Source: an uncultured Slackia sp.
GTDB taxonomy: Bacteria > Actinomycetota > Coriobacteriia > Coriobacteriales > Eggerthellaceae
Assembly (NCBI GenBank): GCA_934646845.1
Contig: CAKUEV010000006.1
Location: 1 to 26,590, forward strand
DNA length: 26,590 nt
Direction of reading: 5' to 3'
The stretch's first letter is position 1, and each line of letters starts with the position of its first letter. Under the pieces are notes generated by a model, which was given only the letters and a program-made list of their open reading frames with translations, did no database searches and was not told where the DNA came from. This document shows positions 13,589 to 21,284 of the stretch, piece after piece. Made by a program: the position numbers and the translations under genes.

Positions 13589-14658
13589 TCGAAAAGATGC
13601 GATTGCCCCGCGGAGCAAAGCCGTTGGCCTTTTTGGCGAACGGTGCGCTCGTCTTCTCGATGGGGGAGAGGATATGCGTATTGGACGTTGATGGGCGATG
13701 GACGGTAAGGGCGCTCCTCGAGAACCCTTCTGGAAAGAGCTGTCTTTGCAGAAGCCGCCTGGCATCCCGTGCTCTGCGCTGGGAGGTCAGGTGCGCCGTC
13801 GAGGTGGATGGTGGGCTGCTTGTCTCTTGGCGAGGTGCCCTGCTGCGCTGCGACTTGCGCACGGGAAACGTTCGAAGTGTGTTTTCCGCCCGAGAAGGAT
13901 TCTCCACGCCGCTTACCATCCAATCTGCGGACGGCGAGGTTGGGGCTGTTTGGGGAGACTACGGCCAGAACCCTGAGAAAAAGGCTGTCGGTATCTATGG
14001 CATTGCGCATGACGGAGGCCTGCGCGCCCTTTACGAGTTCCCCGCCGGTGCCGTCCGCCATGTTCACGGCTTTGCTCCTAGGCTTGCTGGGGGTTGGTAC
14101 GTTTTCACCGGTGACATGGAAAAGGCTGCTGGGGTTTACGTTGCCAGTGCTGATTTCTCCAGCGTTGAGCCTCTCGCCGTTGGCGACCAGCGCTTCCGGG
14201 CGGTTCGCGGCTATGACACCCCCGAGGGCTTGGTTTACGCTACCGACTCCTCAATTATCAAGAATCACGTGTACCTGCTTCCGAACGAGGATCCTGGCTC
14301 GCTTCGCGTTCTTGCGGATACCAACGGACCCTGCATCTACGGAACGCCATGCGAGGCTGGATACCTTTTCTCTACAACGGTGGAGCCCGACGAACGGGTA
14401 AGGGGTGTTAGCTCCTACCTTTCGACGAAGCTCGGTCCCGGCGTCCTGACAAGGGAGACACAGTTGCTCTTGGTCACTAACGCCGCTGAAGTACGCGAGG
14501 TTTTGAGGCTGAAAAAGGATGCTTACCCAATGAAACTCATGCAATACGGATCCGTGCAGTTCGCCTCGGGACAAGAAAGCAGGAGCGGCGTCGTGGGCTT
14601 CTGCAGATCGCTTAGCGACCTTGACGCCGTTCCTGTAGAGATCGAGGTGGCGCAATAA
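13585..14658 (+). CDS. Beta-propeller-like protein of unknown function
   Basis: A 357-residue soluble protein, no signal peptide or membrane segment. It consists of repeated short beta-strand units (for example ERICVLDVDGRWTVRALL, LLVSWRGALLRCDLRTGNV, GGWYVFTGDMEKAAGVYVAS, EGLVYATDSSIIKNHVYLL) spaced 40-60 residues, the rhythm of a beta-propeller with perhaps six blades. This is a reading of strand pattern, not a family match. GDYGQNPEKKAVGIYG is reminiscent of glycan-binding or sialidase-like propellers in which Trp/Tyr and charged loops line a pocket. ATG 13585 overlaps the lyase stop (ATGA) and its own stop overlaps the ATP-grasp start (TAATG), so the three are made together. Confidence 0.75.
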   Translation: MIEKMRLPRGAKPLAFLANGALVFSMGERICVLDVDGRWTVRALLENPSGKSCLCRSRLASRALRWEVRCAVEVDGGLLVSWRGALLRCDLRTGNVRSVFSAREGFSTPLTIQSADGEVGAVWGDYGQNPEKKAVGIYGIAHDGGLRALYEFPAGAVRHVHGFAPRLAGGWYVFTGDMEKAAGVYVASADFSSVEPLAVGDQRFRAVRGYDTPEGLVYATDSSIIKNHVYLLPNEDPGSLRVLADTNGPCIYGTPCEAGYLFSTTVEPDERVRGVSSYLSTKLGPGVLTRETQLLLVTNAAEVREVLRLKKDAYPMKLMQYGSVQFASGQESRSGVVGFCRSLSDLDAVPVEIEVAQ

Positions 14659-15818
14659 TGGTCGACAACGTGAAGAACATCGCCGTTGTTTTCGGCCTCG
14701 GCCCCGCGGGCCTAGCCCTCTCTAGGGTCCTTTCCCGCGCAGGCCGTGATGTCTATGCAGTGTGTCGTCCTGATGACATAGGAAAATACTCGAACTCTCT
14801 TCGTGGGTGCATTGTCGCCAAGGAGGCGGGGGATGTCCTCCGTTACCTTGCTTCTTTGGCTTCCTGCGCCGAGCATCATGGTAAGCCTGAGTGCTGGATT
14901 GCGAGCGACCAATACCTAACGATGATTCTAGACAACCGCAGTGAATTCGAGGATATCGTCGCCTTTGCAAAGCCGGGCCTGGACTTCTTTTCCGAGTTCA
15001 ACGACAAGGAGCTTGCATTCGCTAGGTGCCGGGAAGCCGGCGTCAATGTCCCCGAAAGGGCCACGCTCAACGCCGTCATGGCGGGTGAGGCCGAGATTAG
15101 TTTCCCTCTCGTTGTGAAGCCGCGCGTGAAAAGTCTTTTCGCGGTTGACGACGGTGTGGGTAAAATCCGCATCGTTGAGAACCGCGCCGAACTCGAAGAC
15201 GTCGCGGGGGGAATCGTGGCCTGCGGGGCGTCGACGGCGGCATACGAGTGCGAGCCGTACATCGTCGGAAACAACTGGAACGAAATCGGGTACGGCGGCT
15301 ACGCCGCGAACGGAGTCATGCTTGCGGACATCGCCGTACGCCAGTTTAAGCAATACCCCCAGGGCGTTGCTTGCGCTGCCATTGAGGTCACCGACCCCGC
15401 TCTCTTGCGTCGCGTGCGCGGCGAGTCGCGTAAGCTTGTCGAGGCGAATGGTTACACCGGCTTCATCCAGTTTGACATCAAGGTTGATGAGACTTCGGGT
15501 GCTCTCTATGTTCTTGACGTGAATCCTAGGCCATGGGGATCGGTCGGTGTCCTTCTGAGGAAATATCCCAGCCTCGCACGTTGCATATCCGACGGCTGCC
15601 CCGCAGTTTCCCGTGGAAAGCCGCTGTACTGGCATTCTCCTTTGAAAGAGATTCTGGCGAAGGGGAACGCCTCGAATGCCGCGATTGACGCCTATGCCAA
15701 AAAGGGCTTCGCCCGCGTCCTCGACCTTTGGGACGCGGCGGACCCCAAGCCCTTCCTTGTTCAGCCTATTATCGGGCTGGAGAAAGTCGTCTCGAAATCG
15801 AAGAGGGCTGGACGATGA
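14658..15818 (+). CDS. ATP-grasp carboxylate ligase-like protein
   Basis: A 386-residue ATP-grasp protein. The N-terminal nucleotide-like fold is IAVVFGLGPAGLALSRVLSRAG. The central ATP-grasp lid has the Lys pair FPLVVKPRVKS. The C-terminal metal site is FIQFDIKVDE followed by LDVNPRPWGS (D287, N289, R291), where the usual Glu is Asp. The family activates a carboxylate as acyl phosphate and joins it to an amine. In polysaccharide loci such enzymes are candidates for adding an amino acid to a sugar carboxylate; here the co-encoded ManNAcA pathway would supply one. That link is inference. Biotin-carboxylase-like or PylC-like roles cannot be excluded. Coupled by overlapping codons to genes on both sides. 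Confidence 0.85.
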   Translation: MVDNVKNIAVVFGLGPAGLALSRVLSRAGRDVYAVCRPDDIGKYSNSLRGCIVAKEAGDVLRYLASLASCAEHHGKPECWIASDQYLTMILDNRSEFEDIVAFAKPGLDFFSEFNDKELAFARCREAGVNVPERATLNAVMAGEAEISFPLVVKPRVKSLFAVDDGVGKIRIVENRAELEDVAGGIVACGASTAAYECEPYIVGNNWNEIGYGGYAANGVMLADIAVRQFKQYPQGVACAAIEVTDPALLRRVRGESRKLVEANGYTGFIQFDIKVDETSGALYVLDVNPRPWGSVGVLLRKYPSLARCISDGCPAVSRGKPLYWHSPLKEILAKGNASNAAIDAYAKKGFARVLDLWDAADPKPFLVQPIIGLEKVVSKSKRAGR

Positions 15819-16891
15819 GCCGCGCTATCAGACGCGTCTCTGTGGTCGGCTACTTCGCCTCCGCGCGCTCCGCGGAGGGCGATAGCAGGGATTTCGGAGG
15901 GCAGACCGCAAAGTGCAGGATGCTGAGGGATTGGCTCGAGTCTTGTGACGGGGTCGACTATTCCGAGGTTGACACATACCGCTGGAAGAAGAACCCGCTA
16001 CGGCTCTTTTTCCGTACTATCCGCGAATCCAGGCGTGCGGACGTTGTCCTTATGGCCCTGAGCGAGAACGGCCTGCGTTTAATAATGCCTTTGCTCCTTC
16101 GTCTGAGGCCAGTTTTCGGTTTCAGACTTGGCTATGTGGTCATTGGCGGCTGGGTGGCTAAGCGCTGCGAAGAGGACTCGTCTCTTCTGGGGAGGATCGG
16201 TAAGCTGGATGCCGTCTTCGCGGAGACGACGAGCATGGCGGATGGCCTCAGGGCTCTTGGGCTCGATAACGTCAGCTACGTCCCCAATGCAAAGAAACTC
16301 GAAGTTCTAGCCAATCCTGCCGAGGTGGACGTTTCTGCCAGACCCCTTCCCGTATGCGTCTTTTCCAGGGTTTGCCGCGAGAAGGGCGTGACGACCGCGA
16401 TTGAAGCGGTCGCTCGCGTCAATTCAGAGCGCGGGGGCACAGAGTATTTCCTCGATGTCTATGGTCCCGTGGCCGAAAACTACCGAGAGGAGTTCGACTA
16501 CCTTCTGGCGGCGCACGCGGACTGCGTCGCCTACAAGGGAAGCGTGCCTGCAGGGGAGAGCGTCGGGGTTCTGAGCGGCTACCTCCTCCTCCTCCTTCTC
16601 CCTACGCGATATTACGGGGAGGGGTTCCCCGGTACCATAGTGGACGCCTTCTCGGCCGGGGTGCCTGTGGTGACCTCCGACTGGCAGAACGCACGCAGCA
16701 TTGTCGAGCACGGGCAGACAGGGTTCATCTACGGCTTTGACGATTCGGAAGGAGCGTACGCGATCCTCGATAAATGCCTCGGCGACCCAGAGATGGTCGT
16801 AGGCATGCGAGGGCGTTGCCTCGAGGAATCCGCAAAATACACCCCGGACAAGGCAAACGAGCCCATCTGGTCTTTCGTAAATCAACTATAA
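15815..16891 (+). CDS. Glycosyltransferase family 4
   Basis: A 358-residue GT-B glycosyltransferase; cytoplasmic. The donor-binding half has VCVFSRVCREKGVTTAIEAV, DVYGPV and PTRYYGEGFPGTIVDAFSAGVPVVTSD; the second acid of the EX7E pattern is Asp here. The start is ATG 15815, overlapping the ATP-grasp stop (ATGA); the frame is open further upstream but that would run deep into the previous gene. A run of six Leu codons (tract CCT x5 at 16582-16596) replaces the usual acidic residue before the PTRYYGEG motif. Donor and acceptor are unknown. It is followed by 41 bp and WecC. Confidence 0.85.
   Translation: MSRAIRRVSVVGYFASARSAEGDSRDFGGQTAKCRMLRDWLESCDGVDYSEVDTYRWKKNPLRLFFRTIRESRRADVVLMALSENGLRLIMPLLLRLRPVFGFRLGYVVIGGWVAKRCEEDSSLLGRIGKLDAVFAETTSMADGLRALGLDNVSYVPNAKKLEVLANPAEVDVSARPLPVCVFSRVCREKGVTTAIEAVARVNSERGGTEYFLDVYGPVAENYREEFDYLLAAHADCVAYKGSVPAGESVGVLSGYLLLLLLPTRYYGEGFPGTIVDAFSAGVPVVTSDWQNARSIVEHGQTGFIYGFDDSEGAYAILDKCLGDPEMVVGMRGRCLEESAKYTPDKANEPIWSFVNQL
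16582..16596 (+). repeat. CCT trinucleotide tract inside a glycosyltransferase gene
   Basis: Five perfect CCT units encode part of a Leu6 run. Gain or loss of a unit would stay in frame and change only the number of Leu residues. Confidence 0.7.
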
Positions 16892-16932
16892 GCGTGCCTT
16901 TAAGGCAAATTAAGGAAAGGAATCAAAGAGAA

Positions 16933-18150
16933 ATGGTTAACGTTATCGGTCTCGGTTATATCGGACTGCCCACCGCGCTCATGATGGCCACGCACGGCGT
17001 GGAGGTCGTGGGAGCCGACTACAACGAGGAACTTGTGGCAACTCTGAATGCCGGGCATACCACCTTCAAGGAGGAGGGGCTTGACGAGCTGTTCGCCGAC
17101 GCGTTGAAATCTGGCATCAAATTCACGACCGAGTATCAGGTGTGCGACACCTACATCGTGAGCGTGCCGACGCCCTACGATAAGCTGGACAAGAAGATCG
17201 ACCCCTGCTATGTGATTGCCGCCTGCAAGACGGTGCTCGAGGTCGCCCCGAAGGGCGCCGTGCTCGTAATCGAGTCGACTATTTCGCCCAACACGGTGGA
17301 TCGCTTTGTGCGCCCGCTGCTCATTGAGGCCGAGCGTGAGGATGTTAAGCTCGTGCACGCCCCGGAGCGCATCATCCCCGGAAACATGGTTTACGAGCTG
17401 CTGCACAACAACCGTACGATTGGTGCAGACGACCCTGAGGTGGGCGAGGAGGTTGCTAAGATTTACGCTACCTTCTGTCAGGGCGAAATCAGTGTGACCG
17501 ACATCCGTACCGCCGAGATGACCAAAGTCGTCGAGAACACCTTCCGCGCAATTAACATCGCGTTCTCCAACGAGCTTGCCAAGATCTGCCGTATCGGCGG
17601 CATGGACGTGGCGGAGGTCATTCGCATCTCCAACAAGCACCCGCGCGTGAACATTCTGCAGCCAGGTCCCGGCGTGGGTGGCCACTGCATCCCCGTCGAC
17701 CCATGGTTCCTGGTGGGCGACTACCCCGAAACGGCAAACTTCATCCGTCTGGCGCTTCAGACCAACGCTGGCATGCCTGAGTATGTGCTGCATCGTGCCC
17801 ACGAGGTTATGGCCGAGCGTGGGATCAAGGATGCCTCCAAGGTGGGCATCTACGGCCTGACCTACAAGGAGGACGTTGACGATGTGCGCGAGAGCCCGAC
17901 GCTGCAGATGCTTGAGTCCATGGAGGAGCACCTGTGCGGTGGCGCCGTGAAGGTGTACGACCCGTGGGTTGAGCGCGACGAGGTTCCGGGCCAGGTGCAC
18001 TCTATGGAAGAGTTCCTGGAGGGCCTGGAAATGGTGATTGTGATGGTGGGTCATTCCCAGATCAAGGGCAAGCCCGAGGCCTTCGGCGGGCGCATTCTGA
18101 TCGACCCGCGCAACGTGTGCGGCGAAGGTGAGAACGTCTACAAGCTGTAA
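16933..18150 (+). CDS. wecC: UDP-N-acetyl-D-mannosaminuronate-forming dehydrogenase
   Basis: A 405-residue nucleotide-sugar 6-dehydrogenase that oxidises UDP-ManNAc to UDP-ManNAcA with two NAD+. NAD-binding motif GLGYIGLP (5-12); VSVPTPYD; the ESTISPNT loop; central domain with TEMTKVVENTFRAINIAFSNE-type helix; catalytic C252 in GVGGHCIPVDP; C-terminal YGLTYKEDVDDVRESP. Length and motifs are those of WecC rather than UDP-glucose dehydrogenase, and a WecB epimerase is encoded at 23782, giving a complete UDP-GlcNAc to UDP-ManNAcA route. AAGGAAAGG precedes ATG 16933. The open frame continues upstream through the previous gene's end but is not supported. Confidence 0.92.
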   Translation: MVNVIGLGYIGLPTALMMATHGVEVVGADYNEELVATLNAGHTTFKEEGLDELFADALKSGIKFTTEYQVCDTYIVSVPTPYDKLDKKIDPCYVIAACKTVLEVAPKGAVLVIESTISPNTVDRFVRPLLIEAEREDVKLVHAPERIIPGNMVYELLHNNRTIGADDPEVGEEVAKIYATFCQGEISVTDIRTAEMTKVVENTFRAINIAFSNELAKICRIGGMDVAEVIRISNKHPRVNILQPGPGVGGHCIPVDPWFLVGDYPETANFIRLALQTNAGMPEYVLHRAHEVMAERGIKDASKVGIYGLTYKEDVDDVRESPTLQMLESMEEHLCGGAVKVYDPWVERDEVPGQVHSMEEFLEGLEMVIVMVGHSQIKGKPEAFGGRILIDPRNVCGEGENVYKL

Positions 18151-18159
18151 GGAGCATCA

Positions 18160-18639
18160 GTGAAGGCTTTTAACGCCATAAACAAGTATCGACGTGCGCA
18201 CTGGCTCTATGATCACGGCTTTAAGCTGCTGTCGCGCCTCTATGAGCTGCGTATCTACCAGGCGCACAACTTGTTCATCCCGGCGAGCGCCCAGATTGGC
18301 GAGGGCACGGTGTTCGGCTACAAGGGTATCGGCGCCATCGCGCACAAGCGCGCCGTCATTGGCAAGAATTGTATAATTGGCACGAATGTGACCATCGGCG
18401 GGAAGTCGGGCTACTACCAGGTTCCCCGTATCGGGGACAACGTCGATATCTCGACGGGGGCGAAAATTCTGGGTCCCATCACCGTCGGCGACGGTTGCGT
18501 TATCGGTGCGAACGCCGTGGTGATTAAGGATTGCCCCCCCCATACGGTTTGGGCAGGTGTGCCCGCACGTTGCATCAAGGCAGCAGAGGAGTACGAGGCG
18601 CAGAAGCGCGAGCATGCGGAGAACGAGGGGCCGAATTGA
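18160..18639 (+). CDS. Hexapeptide-repeat O-acetyltransferase (CysE-like)
   Basis: A 159-residue left-handed beta-helix acetyltransferase of the serine acetyltransferase-like group. The helical N-terminus MKAFNAINKYRRAHWLYDHG is followed by hexapeptide coils (AQIGEG, AVIGKNCIIGTNVTIGG, RIGDNVDISTGAKILGPITVGDGCVIGANAVV) and the closing motif VWAGVPARCI. In a polysaccharide operon it probably transfers acetyl from acetyl-CoA to a sugar hydroxyl or amine. GTG start at 18160 with AAGGAG 6 bases upstream; 9 bp after wecC. A C8 tract (18534-18541) lies inside the gene near the end; a one-base slip there would remove the last 35 residues, including the GVPAR motif. Confidence 0.85.
   Translation: MKAFNAINKYRRAHWLYDHGFKLLSRLYELRIYQAHNLFIPASAQIGEGTVFGYKGIGAIAHKRAVIGKNCIIGTNVTIGGKSGYYQVPRIGDNVDISTGAKILGPITVGDGCVIGANAVVIKDCPPHTVWAGVPARCIKAAEEYEAQKREHAENEGPN
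18534..18541 (+). repeat. C8 homopolymer tract in the acetyltransferase gene
   Basis: Eight consecutive C residues spanning codons for Cys-Pro-Pro-His (from residue 125). It is the only coding C8 tract I noticed in the window. Confidence 0.7.
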
Positions 18640-18734
18640 TTTGTTTGCCGGTTGCCGTCGCGCTGTAAGCAAGACTTCAGCTGTTTGATGATGACAGGTG
18701 ATTGATTTGGATATTCTGATTGATTAATTTGGAG

Positions 18735-18930
18735 GTTATTAACCCCTGGATTAAGTTTGACGAGGCTCCAAGTTGGGCACTCTTCATGTGAGGTCCTGGA
18801 GGAGGTTCAAAACAGCTGGCCATTTCCGGACAAAGAGAAGGTTAAGGCGTTTGAAGGCTGCATTCTCCGGTGCGAAGAACGCATGGGAAACGGCGAGTGC
18901 TCTTGTAGGTTGTTGGAGGGACGCGTTTGA
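18735..18930 (+). pseudogene. Frameshifted gene remnant at the cassette edge
   Basis: One frame reads VINPWIKFDEAPSWALFM (from 18735) and meets a stop at 18789-18791. The +1 frame then continues from 18790 as EVLEEVQNSWPFPDKEKVKA and further to a TGA at 18928. Joined, they give about 64 residues of normal, charged, helical protein, unlike the other frames here. I read this as the tail of a gene broken by a one-base insertion, left at the junction with the AT-rich cassette. The family is not recognised. It ends on the ribosome-binding site and start of the next GT4 gene. The rest of 18640-18734 shows nothing clear. Confidence 0.45.
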
Positions 18931-20015
18931 AAATACTGCAGATTATACCGACGCTTGGGCTTGCTGGGGCTGAAAGGATGCTTGAAACTCTCGCTATAGG
19001 CCTCTCTTCTATGGGCGACGAGGTTATGGTGGTTGATCTCTTCGATGAGGAAACGCCCATCACGAATAATCTCATTGCGCATGGGATTCGCGTTGACCAT
19101 TTGGGCAAGCATCGCGGAATCGACCTAGGAATGTTTCCGAGGATACACAGGATTCTTTGTCGCTTTGAGCCGGATATTGTACATACACATCGCTACGCAG
19201 TTCGCTATGCGTATCCGGTTGAGGTTGCACACGGTGTTAAAGCAAGAGTTCATACCGTGCATAGCATCGCCAGCCAAGAGGTTTGCGATGCCGATAAAGT
19301 ACTTTGCCGGCATTTTTATAAAAGTGGTGGACTAATCCCAGTCGGCATCAACGAATCGGTTAAAGCGTCGATAGCCGAGCTCTATAGCCTTCCTCCAGGC
19401 AGGATTCCATTGATTTACAACGGTATTTCTCGTCCTGCCTCGAATGGGAAAAACCCTCTTGACGAAGATATGCGTTTCACCTTTGTCCATGTTGGACGGT
19501 TTGCTGAAGCGAAGAACCACATTGGATTGATTGAAGGTTTCGTGCGTTTTCATCGCGAGTATGACAATACGCGCCTTGTGCTTGTTGGGGACGGCTCTTT
19601 GCGACCTGTTGTTCGTTCTAGAATTAAGGAACTCAATGCCGAAGGCTATGTTTACGATATCGGGCTTGTTGATGCTATGGGCGACGTGTATGCGAACGCC
19701 GACTCGTTTGTGCTGCCATCACTTTATGAGGGTATGTCAATTGCTCTTATTGAAGCCATGATGAACAAACTTCCGGTTTTGGTTTCCAATCGCGGCGGTA
19801 ATGTTGACCTCGTAAATGGAGACACGGGGTATATCTGTGATGTAGATCCCTGTTCTATTGCGAACGGTTTTGAACGGCTCTATCTCGATAAGCATCGTGA
19901 TGAAGTTGCCCTTAGGGGCTCGAAGAGCGTCGAAAGATACAGTGCTGCAGCCATGACGAGATCTTATCGAGCTCTCTATGGGCAATTGCTTGCTAATGAC
20001 GGGAGGCTTCTATAA
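18927..20015 (+). CDS. Glycosyltransferase family 4
   Basis: A 362-residue GT-B glycosyltransferase. It begins MKILQIIPTLGLAGAERML, the classic start of family 4 with the GGAE-like glycine loop. The donor domain has VGRFAEAKNHIGLIEGF and the EX7E motif in PSLYEGMSIALIEAMMNK; RGGNVDLV follows. TTG start at 18927 with GGAGGG 6 bases upstream. It is the first gene of the AT-richer block (many codons ending in A/T), unlike wecC before it. Its stop abuts the Wzy start. Sugar specificity unknown. Confidence 0.88.
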   Translation: MKILQIIPTLGLAGAERMLETLAIGLSSMGDEVMVVDLFDEETPITNNLIAHGIRVDHLGKHRGIDLGMFPRIHRILCRFEPDIVHTHRYAVRYAYPVEVAHGVKARVHTVHSIASQEVCDADKVLCRHFYKSGGLIPVGINESVKASIAELYSLPPGRIPLIYNGISRPASNGKNPLDEDMRFTFVHVGRFAEAKNHIGLIEGFVRFHREYDNTRLVLVGDGSLRPVVRSRIKELNAEGYVYDIGLVDAMGDVYANADSFVLPSLYEGMSIALIEAMMNKLPVLVSNRGGNVDLVNGDTGYICDVDPCSIANGFERLYLDKHRDEVALRGSKSVERYSAAAMTRSYRALYGQLLANDGRLL

Positions 20016-21284
20016 ATGGGGTCCGGCAAAATAATGGGACGTAAGACCCCTAAGGTAAATGTTAGACATGTAGACGTGTTCCTCTGCATCTATATTGTTA
20101 CATTGCTTGCCTTTAAGAGCGGTGGTGTTGAAACTGCAATATGCACCGCAGCGTTCGCGCTGTTTGTTCTTTCGGGCCTTGTCACTATCTGTGTGGGACG
20201 ACAAGAAATCAAGGCCGCCATAGTCGATCGATATATTTGCTGCTTGGTGTTGTTTTGGGTTTTCAGTTGGGCTTCATACCTTTGGGCGTTGTTCCCAACA
20301 TTTGTATTTGATTCAGCAATTCTAAAAAGAGCTGCACAAATTATCCTATCAACTTTTTTATTAGTAGGCATTTCGAAAGTCAGGCAGAATTACGGTAGAA
20401 CGCTTCTGCTGGTATTTACTGTAGGAGCATTAATCGCAGTCTTAATCCTCCTTATACGCGTGCCTATCTCTGAGTGGGGCGAAGAGAGGCTTGGCACTGA
20501 AGCCATGGGGATTAATGCCAACTCTCTTGGTGTGCTGCTTTCGCTTGCATGCTGTTCCTGTCTGTATTTCTTAGAGAAAGACAGACAGGGGCTGTGGGCC
20601 ATACTCGGCATTCTGTTCTACATTGTCGTGATTTTTACGGGAACTCGCCAAGCAATGCTTACCCCGCTCCTCTATATCGCCGTGAGACTTCTTCTTGATG
20701 CGAAAAACGTCAGGACGTACTTCTATATCGCACTTTTTTTTGCCGCCGTAACGACCCTCTATCAGTTTTTAATCACCGACCCTTCAATGCGCGTCATTGT
20801 TGGTGATCGTCTTGAGCAGCTTGTGGCGAGTGTAACTGGCATAGGCAGCTACACGGAGCATTCCATTATCGAACGAAGTGAGTTCAGGTCATGGGCAATG
20901 GAGTTGTTTTTCAGGAGCCCTATTGTCGGCATCGGTTTCAATGGTTTTGCTGGTTGGCTAGCAGCTTCCGGTTATCCGCATATCACCACCTCCCATTGTA
21001 ATTACACTGAAATCCTTTCAGGATTGGGCGCTATCGGTTTTGTATTGTTCTACATACCGTATTTCATCGTGCTCCGACGCGCGTTCTCTGCACGGAAGCA
21101 CTTTGCTGATGCTAGGGCAATCGTTGCGGTTATTGCGGTCATGCTTGTCACCCAGTACGCTGGTGAAGTATTCTCTAATATTGCATACAGCATCTATTTT
21201 GCCGGCATATACATTTCTTCCGCCGGATCTTCTAACGGAGGCGTGAGCATAGAGTCTCGAGTTTCAAGCGGGGGTAGACGTTGA
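20016..21284 (+). CDS. wzy: Wzy-type polysaccharide polymerase (O-antigen ligase/polymerase family)
   Basis: A 422-residue integral membrane protein with about 10-12 hydrophobic segments (first near 24-42) and a larger polar loop around residues 265-330, the layout of Wzy/WaaL proteins. Loop residues include GIGFNGFAGW and ITTSHCNYTEILSGLGAIGF, matching the family's H-N and LG-xxG pattern. It would join flipped repeat units at the outer membrane face. Sequence in this group is very divergent, so the call rests on topology and context (between GT4 and GT2, with Wzx close). ATG 20016 starts right after the GT4 stop, with GGGAGG upstream. It is among the most AT-rich genes of the window. Confidence 0.85.
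   Translation: MGSGKIMGRKTPKVNVRHVDVFLCIYIVTLLAFKSGGVETAICTAAFALFVLSGLVTICVGRQEIKAAIVDRYICCLVLFWVFSWASYLWALFPTFVFDSAILKRAAQIILSTFLLVGISKVRQNYGRTLLLVFTVGALIAVLILLIRVPISEWGEERLGTEAMGINANSLGVLLSLACCSCLYFLEKDRQGLWAILGILFYIVVIFTGTRQAMLTPLLYIAVRLLLDAKNVRTYFYIALFFAAVTTLYQFLITDPSMRVIVGDRLEQLVASVTGIGSYTEHSIIERSEFRSWAMELFFRSPIVGIGFNGFAGWLAASGYPHITTSHCNYTEILSGLGAIGFVLFYIPYFIVLRRAFSARKHFADARAIVAVIAVMLVTQYAGEVFSNIAYSIYFAGIYISSAGSSNGGVSIESRVSSGGRR

Noticed and set aside
18783..18793. Programmed +1 frameshift at ATG-TGA in the remnant before the GT4 gene
   Set aside because: The slip would leave the tRNA on a non-cognate codon and no stimulatory Shine-Dalgarno or structure is evident, so a decayed gene is simpler.
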